Below, in pieces: positions 28,666 through 41,620 of a stretch of 64,000 nucleotides of DNA. A model generated the notes under the pieces. It worked only from the letters and a program-made list of their open reading frames with translations. It was not told the origin of the DNA and did no database searches. The stretch's first letter is position 1; the number at the start of each line of letters is the position of its first letter. Position numbers and translations under genes: made by a program. Origin of the DNA: Aurantiacibacter arachoides (GTDB lineage Bacteria; Pseudomonadota; Alphaproteobacteria; Sphingomonadales; Sphingomonadaceae). The stretch spans positions 744,001-808,000 of the forward strand of contig NZ_WTYH01000001.1 in the NCBI RefSeq assembly GCF_009827335.1. The letters are read 5' to 3'.

Positions 28666-29964
28666 TCACAGGTCGATCAGCATCCGCATCGGATCCTCGA
28701 TCGCCTCCTTCATGATCTTCAATGCCGTCACAGCCTCGCGCCCGTCAATGATGCGGTGATCGTAGGACAGCGCAAGATACATCATCGGGCGGATCACCAC
28801 TTCGCCATCACGGGCGACGGGCCGGTCCTCGATGCGGTGGAGACCGAGCACGGCGCTTTGCGGCGGATTGATGATCGGGGTCGACATCAGCGAACCGAAC
28901 ACGCCGCCATTGGAAATGGTGAACGTGCCGCCGGACATGTCGGCCATCGTCAGCGTGCCTTCCTTCGCGCGCTTGCCGAAGTCGGCAATGGCCAGCTCGA
29001 TCTCGGCAAAGCTCATCGCATCGATCGAGCGGACGACCGGCACGACCAGACCGTTGGGGGCGCTGACCGCCACCGACAGATCGACGTAGTCGTGATAGAC
29101 GATCTCGTCGCCATCGATGTAGGCGTTGACCGAGGGCACGTCCTTCAGCGCCAGCGCCGCGGCCTTGGCGAAGAAGCTCATGAAGCCGAGCTTGATGCCG
29201 TGCTTCTTGGCGAACAGGTCCTTGTACGCCTCACGCGCCGCGATCACGGCGGTCATGTCGCAATCGTTGAACGTGGTGAGCAGCGCCGCTTCTTCCTGCG
29301 CGCCTTTCAGGCGGCGGGCGATGGTCTGGCGCATCCGCGTCATCTTGACGCGCTCTTCCCGGCGCTCACCCTTGCTCACCGGAGCGGCAGCTGACGCCGG
29401 CGACGGGGCGGGGGTGGCCTGTGTGGACGTGTCGGCGGGCGCGGCCTTCCGGGCCTGGGCTGCGGCCAGCACGTCTTCCTTGGTCAGCCGACCGTCCTTG
29501 CCGGTGCCCTTGATGCCGGTCGGATCGACGCCATGCTCGATCACCGCGCGGCGCACGGCGGGGGACATGGTAACGGCGCCGTTGTCACCTGCCTGAGCCT
29601 CCGCCGGGGCGTCAGACGTCGCAACCTTTTCGTCCGGCAGAGCCGCGCTTTCGGCCGAGCTCTGCTTGTCGGCGAGCGTCTCGTCAGCCTTGGGCTGGGC
29701 GGCCGGTGCCTTGGCGGGGGCGGCATCGCCCTCGGTGATGATCGCGATCAGGGCGCCCACCTCGACAGTGGCACCAACCTCCACCGCGTGGGATTCAAGA
29801 CGTCCGGCAACGGGCGAGGGCACCTCCACCGCGACCTTGTCTGTTTCCAGGCTGGCGATCGGTTCGTCCACCGCCACGCTGTCACCCGGCTGCTTCAGCC
29901 ATTCGCCAATGGTGGCCTCGGTGACTGATTCGCCCAGCGTGGGGACCTTGACTTCGGTGGACAT
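28666..29964 (-). CDS. odhB: 2-oxoglutarate dehydrogenase E2, dihydrolipoyl succinyltransferase
   Basis: 432 residues. Three parts are seen: an N-terminal lipoyl domain with the modified lysine K43 in [10 protein letters not shown]; Ala/Pro-rich linkers around a peripheral subunit-binding domain ([20 protein letters not shown]); and the catalytic acyltransferase core ending with [12 protein letters not shown], which holds the active-site His. It transfers the succinyl group to CoA and forms the complex core. It starts one base after the odhA stop, so the two are tightly coupled. Confidence 0.97.
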   Translation of the reverse strand: MSTEVKVPTLGESVTEATIGEWLKQPGDSVAVDEPIASLETDKVAVEVPSPVAGRLESHAVEVGATVEVGALIAIITEGDAAPAKAPAAQPKADETLADKQSSAESAALPDEKVATSDAPAEAQAGDNGAVTMSPAVRRAVIEHGVDPTGIKGTGKDGRLTKEDVLAAAQARKAAPADTSTQATPAPSPASAAAPVSKGERREERVKMTRMRQTIARRLKGAQEEAALLTTFNDCDMTAVIAAREAYKDLFAKKHGIKLGFMSFFAKAAALALKDVPSVNAYIDGDEIVYHDYVDLSVAVSAPNGLVVPVVRSIDAMSFAEIELAIADFGKRAKEGTLTMADMSGGTFTISNGGVFGSLMSTPIINPPQSAVLGLHRIEDRPVARDGEVVIRPMMYLALSYDHRIIDGREAVTALKIMKEAIEDPMRMLIDL

Positions 29965-32823
<2,859 letters not shown>

Positions 32824-32871
32824 GATCGTGTCTCACAAAGAGAGGAGCGTCTGGCGACCGCGCCAGTTCCG

Positions 32872-34820
<1,949 letters not shown>

Positions 34821-34979
34821 CTAGTCCCGTGCCTTGGGCAATGCAACCGCACAGAGCGGATAGTTTATGCTAACGGTTCGCAATAGCGTTTGGCATTTTA
34901 GGCGACGCTATAGAATGATAATCCGCGCAGCCGGAGTTGTTCCGACTTGGCCTAGACCTGGCCTATGCCGCCGCCCTGT

Positions 34980-35288
34980 TTAGTGGGCTGCGAGGGCATT
35001 GCGATCCAGTCGACGAGCCATGCGCCTGTCGAGCACGCGGCAAATCTCCAGCCAGGTCCGGAACGATTGCCGGTCACCCGCTCGCGCCGCCGAGACCGCT
35101 TGTTCGCGCGCGTTCTGCGCGGCGGCGAGGCCATGCCGGGCAAAATGGCGCAAGGCGGCGTGCAGGTTCGCGTCGGTCGTGCTTGTCACGCCATCATCGT
35201 TGGCGGGAAGAAGCCGGACGCGCCGCACGAGATCGGCCGACATGCGCGGCGCGGTCGGCGAAAGGGGGCCGGCGAAACGGATCGACAT
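34980..35288 (-). CDS. Small conserved-type hypothetical protein
   Basis: 102 residues from the ATG at 35288 (MSIRFAGPLSPTAPRMSADL); an ATG at 35333 would add 15 residues. It is Arg- and Ala-rich with a predicted helical core (HAALRHFARHGLAAAQNAREQAVSAARAG). No motif recognised. It is encoded between mdh and a cell wall hydrolase, both also on the - strand, but with gaps of 258 and 114 bases, so it is likely a separate transcript. Confidence 0.5.
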   Translation of the reverse strand: MSIRFAGPLSPTAPRMSADLVRRVRLLPANDDGVTSTTDANLHAALRHFARHGLAAAQNAREQAVSAARAGDRQSFRTWLEICRVLDRRMARRLDRNALAAH

Positions 35289-35402
35289 GGTTGGTTGTTG
35301 CTCCTGCGACCGGAGGGCGGGTCGGCAGGACATCTAGCACATGGCCGCTAAGCAGGCGTTGGCCAGCATGGTTTCCGCACTGTTAGCACGGGGTCGGGGG
35401 TT

Positions 35403-36488
35403 CTACCCGCCCGGCCGCGCGATCCAGCGGCCGGCGTTCGCATATTCGCTGCGCACGGCACCGCTGCCCGGCATCACGTCACCGGCTGGATCGGGGATGG
35501 ACTGATCTCCAGCCGAAGGAGCAGCGGAGGACGGGGCGGGGGCGAACGCTGCCTCTGCCGCGCGCGGAGTGAGAGCAGGGCTATTCGCAAGGTCGATCGT
35601 CGGCGGGGCGAGGAGCGGATCGGGCGCCGCGGGGGTCAGGTTACGCGAACGCCCGGGCGCTGGCTCGCCGCCGGAATAGCCGGCACGGAAAGCCGAAGGT
35701 TGCCCCGCCGCGCCTTTCCAGCGGTAGAAGATATGCGCGCCGATCACCGTCACCGTGTCCAGGCTTGGCGCCCAGTAGGGGTGGACCGCCAGCGTGTGGT
35801 AGTGGGTCGCCGTGCCGACCGGGGCATAGACCACGCCCGCCAGCGCCTCACGCGCGATGCGGCTGGCACGGCTCCATGCCGTTTGCGAGGGCCGGCGCGC
35901 CAGCGAGCCATCGCAGGTAAAGCTGAACTGGCACCCGGTCGAACGCTCGCTGCCCTGATAGACCACGCCGCAGACGCTGCGCGGATAGGCGGCATGGGCC
36001 ACGCGGTTGAGCACGACCTGCGCCACGGCACGTTGCCCGGCATCGCTCTCGGACGCAGCCTCGTAGTAGATGGCCTGCGTCATGCATTCCTGCGCGCGAA
36101 CGTGGTCGCGGCCTGACCCGACGATGCGCAAAGGCCTGGCGGCGAGCGGGATATCGGCCAGGCTGGCAGAGGCAAGCGTGCTCTGGCCGATGACCTGCAC
36201 CGTTTCGCGCGTGCCCGTCTGCACCAGCTGCGGCACGTCTTCCAGGTAATAGAAGGCCGAGCCGGGGAAGCTTTCGCCTGCGGTTTCAAACGGCATCGCA
36301 ACGGGTGCCTGCGAAGATCCCAGCGGCGTGACGAATAGCGCGCTGTTGGCGGTAAAGGCGGGCATGGCGGCGGCGATCAGCACCACCGCCAGCGGCTTGA
36401 ACCAGGCGCGCGCACGCTCCGCCAGCGTCGGGCGACGGGTGCGGAAATCGCGCCTGGGGTGCGCAGGAATGGTGGGGGCCGAATTCAC
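35403..36488 (-). CDS. SleB-family cell wall hydrolase
   Basis: 361 residues. After a basic cytoplasmic start, a membrane segment (PLAVVLIAAAMPAFTANSALF, about 33-53) anchors or exports the protein. The hydrolase domain starts at QECMTQAIYYEAASESDAGQ and includes AVAQVVLNRVAHAAYPRSVCGVVYQG and GATHYHT-like TATHYHTLAVHPYW, the hallmarks of Hydrolase_2 (SleB/CwlJ) muramidases/amidases. The catalytic Glu in YYEA is present. The C-terminal 100 residues are Pro/Ala-rich and disordered. It is divergent from the B12 operon. Confidence 0.88.
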   Translation of the reverse strand: MNSAPTIPAHPRRDFRTRRPTLAERARAWFKPLAVVLIAAAMPAFTANSALFVTPLGSSQAPVAMPFETAGESFPGSAFYYLEDVPQLVQTGTRETVQVIGQSTLASASLADIPLAARPLRIVGSGRDHVRAQECMTQAIYYEAASESDAGQRAVAQVVLNRVAHAAYPRSVCGVVYQGSERSTGCQFSFTCDGSLARRPSQTAWSRASRIAREALAGVVYAPVGTATHYHTLAVHPYWAPSLDTVTVIGAHIFYRWKGAAGQPSAFRAGYSGGEPAPGRSRNLTPAAPDPLLAPPTIDLANSPALTPRAAEAAFAPAPSSAAPSAGDQSIPDPAGDVMPGSGAVRSEYANAGRWIARPGG

Positions 36489-36635
36489 GCGCCGGTCCTT
36501 AAGCGCGCGCCGCGTGCCGGGAACCCTCGCAAACGCGCGCGTCCCGATGCGGGACGGCGGTTAACGCCGATTCACCACGCCAGGCACACGCTTGCGAGCG
36601 GGTGCGTGCGTGGCTATGGCGACGGCGACGTCATG

Positions 36636-36830
36636 GGTTGTCCGGCCTGGCGTAAGCCTGTCCGGACCTAAGAGGGAAGGGGGTGGAGTTTCGGCTCCGC
36701 AGGCCCCCGCTGCCCCCGCAACTGTGACCGGGGAGCGACCCGCTCTGTTGCCACTGCATCGGTTTTCCGGGGCGGGAAGGCGAGCGGGAAGCGACGATCC
36801 GGGAGCCAGGAGACCTGCCCGTGTCAGTCG
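36636..36830 (+). ncRNA. Cobalamin riboswitch
   Basis: The segment contains the conserved core of adenosylcobalamin/B12 riboswitches in order: AAGAGGGAAGG (36670-36680), GCTGCCCCCGCAACTGTGA (36709-36727), GCCACTG (36750-36756), CGGGAAGGCG (about 36773-36782) and the B12 box GCCAGGAGACCTGCC (36805-36819). It lies 102 bases before btuB, so binding of B12 derivatives should switch off btuB and the downstream transporter genes. Confidence 0.93.
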
Positions 36831-36931
36831 TTCGGCGTGTCGGGCGGGGTGTACCGAAGGCCAGCGGAAAGAGCGCGTCGCCGCGCTCCCTTCCGTCACG
36901 GGCGGCGTCTTCGCTTTTGATTGGAGGTTTT

Positions 36932-38773
36932 GTGCGCAAGTTTTTGATTTCGACCGTTTCCCTTCTGTCCGTCGCCAGCCCTGCCGCGGCGCAGGAAGAA
37001 AATTCCATCACCGTAACCGCCACCGGCACTCGTATCGAGGTGGAGGATACCGGCCAGGCGGTAACCGTTATTGGCGAGGACGAGATTTTGGCGGTGCAGG
37101 GACCGGACCTTACCCGCGTGCTCGAACGCGTGCCGGGCCTTGTCTTCAGCCGCAACGGCGGGCTGGGCAGCTTTACCGGCGTGCGACTGCGTGGTGCCGA
37201 GGCGGAACAAGTGCTCGTGGTGGTCGACGGGGTGCGCGTCGCCGATCCTGCCGCGCCGTCGGGCGGGTTCGACTTCGGCAACCTGCTGTCCGCCAATCTC
37301 GAAAAGATTGAGGTATTGCGCGGATCCAATTCAACCATCTGGGGATCGGACGCGGTGGGCGGCGTGCTCGTCGCGTCTACCAGAGCCGAGGGCGGCCTGC
37401 TGGGCCAGGCAGAATATGGGGCGAACGAGACATTCTCGGGCGCGGTGTCCGGCGGAATTTCCGACCCCGACACGGGTTTTCTCGGCATCGGTGGCAGCTA
37501 TCTTGCTAGCGACGGGTTTTCCGCCGCAGCCAGGGGCACGGAGGCCGACGGGTTCGAACAATGGGCGCTGGACGGCCATGGCCGCTACTACCTTTCCGAC
37601 CGGTTCGAGGTGTTTGCCCGTGTGCGCCATGCCGAAGGCGAGCTTGATATTGACGGCTTCCCGGCACCGGCCTTTGCGCTGGCCGATACGCTGGAGACGC
37701 AGGACACCCGCCAGACCTTTGCCAGCGCCGGCGCGGTCTACGACGCCGGCCCGCTGTTCCTCACCGCCGCCTACAGCCTGTCGGACACGGCGCGTGACAA
37801 TCGCGATGACAGCGGCGCGACGACATTCGCCAGCGACGGGCGCGCCGACCGCGTCTCGCTGCGCGGCGAATGGCGACCCATCGGGCCGTTGCTCGTCAAC
37901 TTCGGGGCGGAGAACGAGTGGTCGCGTTACGAGACCCTGTTCGACGCTCGCGGTGAGACGGGCATTTTCGGGGCCTATGCCCAGGCCGGGATCGAATGGC
38001 GCGGTATCTCCGGCCACATCGGCGCGCGCTATGACAATCACGAGGATTTCGGCGACGAGGTGAGCTTTGGCGCCGATGCCAGCTATGCCGTCGCGCCCGG
38101 CTGGCGCCTGCGGGCGAGCGTGGGCGAGGGATTCAAGGCGCCGACGCTGTTCCAGCTGCTGTCCGATTTCGGCAATGAAAGCCTTCAGCCCGAGAACTCG
38201 ACGAGCTTCGACCTTGGCCTCGCCTACGGGGAACGGGGCGAGGCGCTCTACGGCGCGGTCACTCTGTATCGCCGCGATACCGAAGACCAGATCGGCTTCG
38301 TCAGCTGTTTCGGCATAAGCGACGGCATCTGCACCAACCGGCCCTTCGGCACCTACGACAATTTCGCCCGCACCCGCGCGCAGGGGTTGGAGGTAGAGGC
38401 GAGTGCCCGCGTCGCCCAGTCGGTGGAATTGGGGGCGGTCTACACGCTGACCGACGCCGAGGATCGCGCCACCGGGCTCGACCTGCCGCGTCGCCCGCGC
38501 CACGCCGCAACGCTGTTCGCTGACTGGACGGTGCTGCCCGCCCTCGCACTGGGGGCGGACCTCAGGATCGTGTCCGACAGCTTCGACGATGCAGGCAATG
38601 CCGTGCGGCTGGACGGGTACGAGGTGCTCACCCTGCGTGCGGCGTTCGATGCCAGCGAGCGGGTGCAGATCACCGGCCGCGTGGAGAACGTGTGGGACGA
38701 GGACTATCAGACCGCCGCCGGCTATGCGACCCGCGGGCGAGCGGCCTTTGTCGGGGCAAGGCTGAAGTTGTGA
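36932..38773 (+). CDS. btuB: TonB-dependent vitamin B12 receptor (BtuB-like)
   Basis: 613 residues from the GTG at 36932, preceded by GGAGG (36923-36927). A signal peptide (KFLISTVSLLSVASPAAAQ) is followed by a TonB-box-like stretch ENSITVTATGTR. The plug domain has LTRVLERVPGLVFSRNGGLG and VLVVVDGVRVADPA and RGSNSTIWGSDAVGGV; a 22-strand barrel follows and ends in AFVGARLKL. Role: outer membrane uptake of cobalamin energised by TonB. The riboswitch upstream and BtuFCD-type genes downstream support cobalamin over siderophore. The stop overlaps the next start (GTGA). Confidence 0.92.
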   Translation: MRKFLISTVSLLSVASPAAAQEENSITVTATGTRIEVEDTGQAVTVIGEDEILAVQGPDLTRVLERVPGLVFSRNGGLGSFTGVRLRGAEAEQVLVVVDGVRVADPAAPSGGFDFGNLLSANLEKIEVLRGSNSTIWGSDAVGGVLVASTRAEGGLLGQAEYGANETFSGAVSGGISDPDTGFLGIGGSYLASDGFSAAARGTEADGFEQWALDGHGRYYLSDRFEVFARVRHAEGELDIDGFPAPAFALADTLETQDTRQTFASAGAVYDAGPLFLTAAYSLSDTARDNRDDSGATTFASDGRADRVSLRGEWRPIGPLLVNFGAENEWSRYETLFDARGETGIFGAYAQAGIEWRGISGHIGARYDNHEDFGDEVSFGADASYAVAPGWRLRASVGEGFKAPTLFQLLSDFGNESLQPENSTSFDLGLAYGERGEALYGAVTLYRRDTEDQIGFVSCFGISDGICTNRPFGTYDNFARTRAQGLEVEASARVAQSVELGAVYTLTDAEDRATGLDLPRRPRHAATLFADWTVLPALALGADLRIVSDSFDDAGNAVRLDGYEVLTLRAAFDASERVQITGRVENVWDEDYQTAAGYATRGRAAFVGARLKL

Positions 38774-39576
38774 AGGCGCTGGCCGCCGTGCTGCTGCTGC
38801 TGGCAGGCGGCTGCGCGGCGGCGCCGCCGCACTTCGCAGGCGATCGCGCGACGATCGTCAGCCTCAACCCCTGTGCCGACGCGATCCTTGCCGAGGTTGC
38901 CGCGCCGGGCCAGCTGCTGGCGATCTCGCACTACAGCAAGGACCCGGCGGCAAGCTCGATGGAGGCCGGCCAGGCGGCTCGTTTTCCCGCGACCGGGGGC
39001 ACGGCGGAGGAAGTCATCGCGCTCGCGCCCGACATGGTCGTGGCGGACATCTTCCTTGCCCCTGCCACTCGCGCCGCGCTGGAGGGTGCGGGCATCCGGG
39101 TGGAAACCGTGGGCATCGTCAGCGATCTGGACCAAAGCCTGACGCAGATCCGCCAACTGGTAGCGCTGACTGGCGAGGGGGCGCGCGGCGAAACGCTTGC
39201 GGCACGCATGACCGAGGCATGGGAGGCGAGCGCCTTTGACGGCCCGCCGATCGACACGCTTTTATGGCAGGAAGGCGGCATCGTTCCGGGCGAGGCGACG
39301 CTTGCGGCCAATCTGCTGGCGCACACCGGTTTCGCGCTCCACAGCGCCGCGCGCGGGCTTGGGCAGGGGGCCTACCTGCCGCTGGAGCAGGTGCTGGCCG
39401 ATCCGCCGGAACTCGTGCTCGCGGCCGGCGACGAGCGGATGCTGAGCCATCCCGTGCTGGGCCGCGTCGACGGTCTCCGGTACGAACGGCTCGACGGGAA
39501 CCTGCTGTTCTGCGGCGGGCCGACCATTCCGCGGGCGCTTGCACGATTGCGGGCGATCAGGGCGCAGGCGGGATGA
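38770..39576 (+). CDS. btuF: Cobalamin-binding protein, BtuF-like lipoprotein
   Basis: 268 residues with a GTG start overlapping the btuB stop. The N terminus ends in LLLAGGC, a lipobox, so the protein is probably lipid-anchored in the periplasm. The fold is that of cluster A-II (BtuF/FhuD) binding proteins: IVSLNPCADAILAEVAAPGQ near the start, IALAPDMVVADIFLAPATR and a long linking helix. It delivers B12 to the inner membrane permease. Stop overlaps btuC start (ATGA). Confidence 0.88.
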   Translation: MKALAAVLLLLAGGCAAAPPHFAGDRATIVSLNPCADAILAEVAAPGQLLAISHYSKDPAASSMEAGQAARFPATGGTAEEVIALAPDMVVADIFLAPATRAALEGAGIRVETVGIVSDLDQSLTQIRQLVALTGEGARGETLAARMTEAWEASAFDGPPIDTLLWQEGGIVPGEATLAANLLAHTGFALHSAARGLGQGAYLPLEQVLADPPELVLAAGDERMLSHPVLGRVDGLRYERLDGNLLFCGGPTIPRALARLRAIRAQAG

Positions 39577-40535
39577 CCCGCTCTTCCCTCGTGCTGCTGG
39601 TGCTGCTGGCCGTGGCCGTGCCGCTTTCGTTGCTGGCGGGCCGCGTGTGGATCGACCCGGCCTCCACCCCCAACGCCGCGCTGATCCTGGCCGACCTGCG
39701 CCTGCCGCGCGCAGTGCTGGCACTGACCATCGGCGCGGGGCTGGGCGCGGCCGGGGCGGCGATGCAGGGATACCTGCGCAATCCGCTCGCCGATCCGGGC
39801 CTGTTCGGCATTGCGCCCGGTGCGGCGCTCGGCGCGGTGCTGGCGCTGTTTCTTGGAGTGAGCGCGGCGTGGATGCTGCCCGCCTTTGCGCTGGCCGGTG
39901 CGGGCGGGGGCATGGCCCTCCTCGCGCTGATCGCCGGGCGCACCGCCAGCCCGTCGAACGGCATCGCGCTGTTCACGCTGGCGGGGATGATGATCGCCAG
40001 CCTGGCGGGCGCGCTGACCAGCCTCGTCATCAGCCTGGCGCCCAATGCCTTTGCCATGAGTTCGATCGTCACCTGGCTGATGGGCGCGCTGACCGACAGG
40101 AGCTGGGCCGACGTCGCGATTGCCGCTCCGCTGACGCTGGCGGGCGTGGCGCTGCTCTTGCGGGCCGGAACCGCGCTCGACGCGCTTACGCTGGGGGAGG
40201 CGGCGGCACGGTCGTTGGGCGTGGAGCCGCGCCGGTTGCTGTGGCTGATGGTCGGCGGCACCGCGCTCACCGTGGGTAGCGGCGTGGCGGTGGCAGGCAT
40301 CATCGGGTTCGTGGGGTTGATCGTGCCGCATCTGGTGCGCCCGCTTACCGATCGCCGCCCCTCGCGCCTGATCGTGCCGAGTGCGCTGGCGGGCGCGCTG
40401 CTGGTGCTGGTGGCGGACGTGGTGTGCCGGGTGCTGCCGCTGGTGACGGAGCTGCGGCTGGGCATCGCGCTGAGCCTGATCGGCGCGCCGTTCTTCCTCT
40501 GGCTGCTGATCCGCATGCGGCGGGGCCTCGCATGA
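39573..40535 (+). CDS. btuC: Cobalamin ABC transporter permease
   Basis: 320 residues, FecCD/BtuC family with about ten membrane segments. Family signatures: LRLPRAVLALTIGAGLGAAGAAMQGYLRNPLADPGLFGI and, near the C terminus, GIIGFVGLIVPHLVRPLTDR, which includes the coupling helix that contacts the ATPase. Overlaps btuF and btuD at both ends (ATGA), showing a tightly coupled operon. Confidence 0.92.
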   Translation: MTRSSLVLLVLLAVAVPLSLLAGRVWIDPASTPNAALILADLRLPRAVLALTIGAGLGAAGAAMQGYLRNPLADPGLFGIAPGAALGAVLALFLGVSAAWMLPAFALAGAGGGMALLALIAGRTASPSNGIALFTLAGMMIASLAGALTSLVISLAPNAFAMSSIVTWLMGALTDRSWADVAIAAPLTLAGVALLLRAGTALDALTLGEAAARSLGVEPRRLLWLMVGGTALTVGSGVAVAGIIGFVGLIVPHLVRPLTDRRPSRLIVPSALAGALLVLVADVVCRVLPLVTELRLGIALSLIGAPFFLWLLIRMRRGLA

Positions 40536-41275
40536 CGCTGGCTGTGCGCGGGGTGGCGCTGGCGGGGCGGCTGACGGATGTTGCCGCGACGCTTGGTACG
40601 GGAACAATAACCGCGATCTGCGGGCCGAACGGAGCGGGCAAATCGACACTGCTTGGCGTGCTGGCGGGGCTGCTCGATGCTGACGACGGAGAGGTGTTGC
40701 TGGGGGATCGCTCGCTGGCAGGGCTGCGCCCGCGCGACCGGGCGCGTGCCGTGGGATACCTGCCGCAGTCGGGTGAGGTCGCCTGGGACGTCAGCGTCGC
40801 CAGCCTCGTCGCGCTGGGCCGCCTGCCGCATGGCGATGGTGACAGCACGGGAGGCAGGGCGGCGATCGCCCATGCGTTCGCGGCGTGCGACTTGCAGGGT
40901 TTCGCAGGCCGGCCGGTTTCGACGCTATCCGGCGGTGAAAAGGCGCGGGCCTTGCTGGCGCGTGTGCTGGCGGGAGAGCCGCAGTGGATCCTTGCCGACG
41001 AACCGCTCGCCGCGCTCGACCTTGCCCATCAGGCATCCCTGCTGCGGGTTCTGCGTGCCGAGGCCCGGGCTGGTCGCGGCGTCGCCGTGGTGGTCCACGA
41101 TCTGGCCGTCGCGATGAACCACGCCGATCGCGTGCTGGTGCTCGACCGGGGCGTGCTGGTCGCGGACGATGCGCCCGCGGCGGCACTGGCAGAGGGCGTG
41201 ATCGCCCGTGTCTGGGGTGTCGATGCGCAATGGGTGGGGGAGCCGGGCGCCCATGCGCTGGTGGTAAGGCCATGA
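40532..41275 (+). CDS. btuD: Cobalamin ABC transporter ATPase
   Basis: 247 residues. Walker A GPNGAGKST, Q-loop near YLPQSGEVAWD, signature LSGGEKARALLARVLAGEP, Walker B WILADEPLAALDLAHQ and the H-loop VVVHDLAVAMNHAD are all intact. It powers B12 import with BtuC. Overlaps btuC and the next small gene by 4 bases. Confidence 0.92.
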   Translation: MTLAVRGVALAGRLTDVAATLGTGTITAICGPNGAGKSTLLGVLAGLLDADDGEVLLGDRSLAGLRPRDRARAVGYLPQSGEVAWDVSVASLVALGRLPHGDGDSTGGRAAIAHAFAACDLQGFAGRPVSTLSGGEKARALLARVLAGEPQWILADEPLAALDLAHQASLLRVLRAEARAGRGVAVVVHDLAVAMNHADRVLVLDRGVLVADDAPAAALAEGVIARVWGVDAQWVGEPGAHALVVRP

Positions 41276-41568
41276 CGCGCGAGACCGTCACGGCCCGCTG
41301 GTTCGCGCTGACCCGCGTGGACCTGCCCGCCGTCGCCGGGGAACGCGACTGGCCCGTGCGACTCGACCATTGCTTCCAGCGCATCCTGCTCGACAACGCG
41401 ATCGGCCGGCCCTGGCGGGAGGCCATTGCCGCGCCCGCCTATCGCAATGCACCGGACGAGGTGCTGCAAGCCGCCATCGCCCTGGGCGAGGCGGTGCTGG
41501 CGGGTTCGGCGGATCTGCCGGCGCTCAACCGTCGCTCGCTGGCCCTGCGCGGCAAGTTGCGGGCATAG
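41272..41568 (+). CDS. Small protein of the B12 operon, unknown function
   Basis: 98 residues, starting in an ATGA overlap with btuD, so it is the last gene of the operon. The N terminus TARWFALTRVDLPAVAGERDWPVRLDHCFQRILLDNAIG is well structured, with a conserved-looking His-Cys pair (LDHCFQR) and a helical C terminus. No membrane segment and no signal peptide, so it is cytoplasmic. It may process or bind incoming cobalamin, but that is only inference from position. Confidence 0.65.
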   Translation: MTRETVTARWFALTRVDLPAVAGERDWPVRLDHCFQRILLDNAIGRPWREAIAAPAYRNAPDEVLQAAIALGEAVLAGSADLPALNRRSLALRGKLRA

Positions 41569-41600
41569 AAAAGGGCCGCCGGATCGCTCCGACGGCCCCA
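41565..41600 (-). terminator. Terminator of the M3 peptidase transcript
   Basis: Read on the - strand: GGGCCG (41598-41593), mismatch, CGGA, loop GCGA, TCCG, mismatch, CGGCCC (41578-41573), then TTTTCTATG. The stem-loop with T-run ends the peptidase mRNA. It may also help stop the convergent B12 operon on the + strand. Confidence 0.75.
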
Positions 41601-41620
41601 TATCTTGCAAGCTATGCGGG

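Noticed and set aside
36932..38773. Siderophore receptor instead of BtuB
   Set aside because: The cobalamin riboswitch upstream and the overlapping btuFCD-type genes point to vitamin B12.
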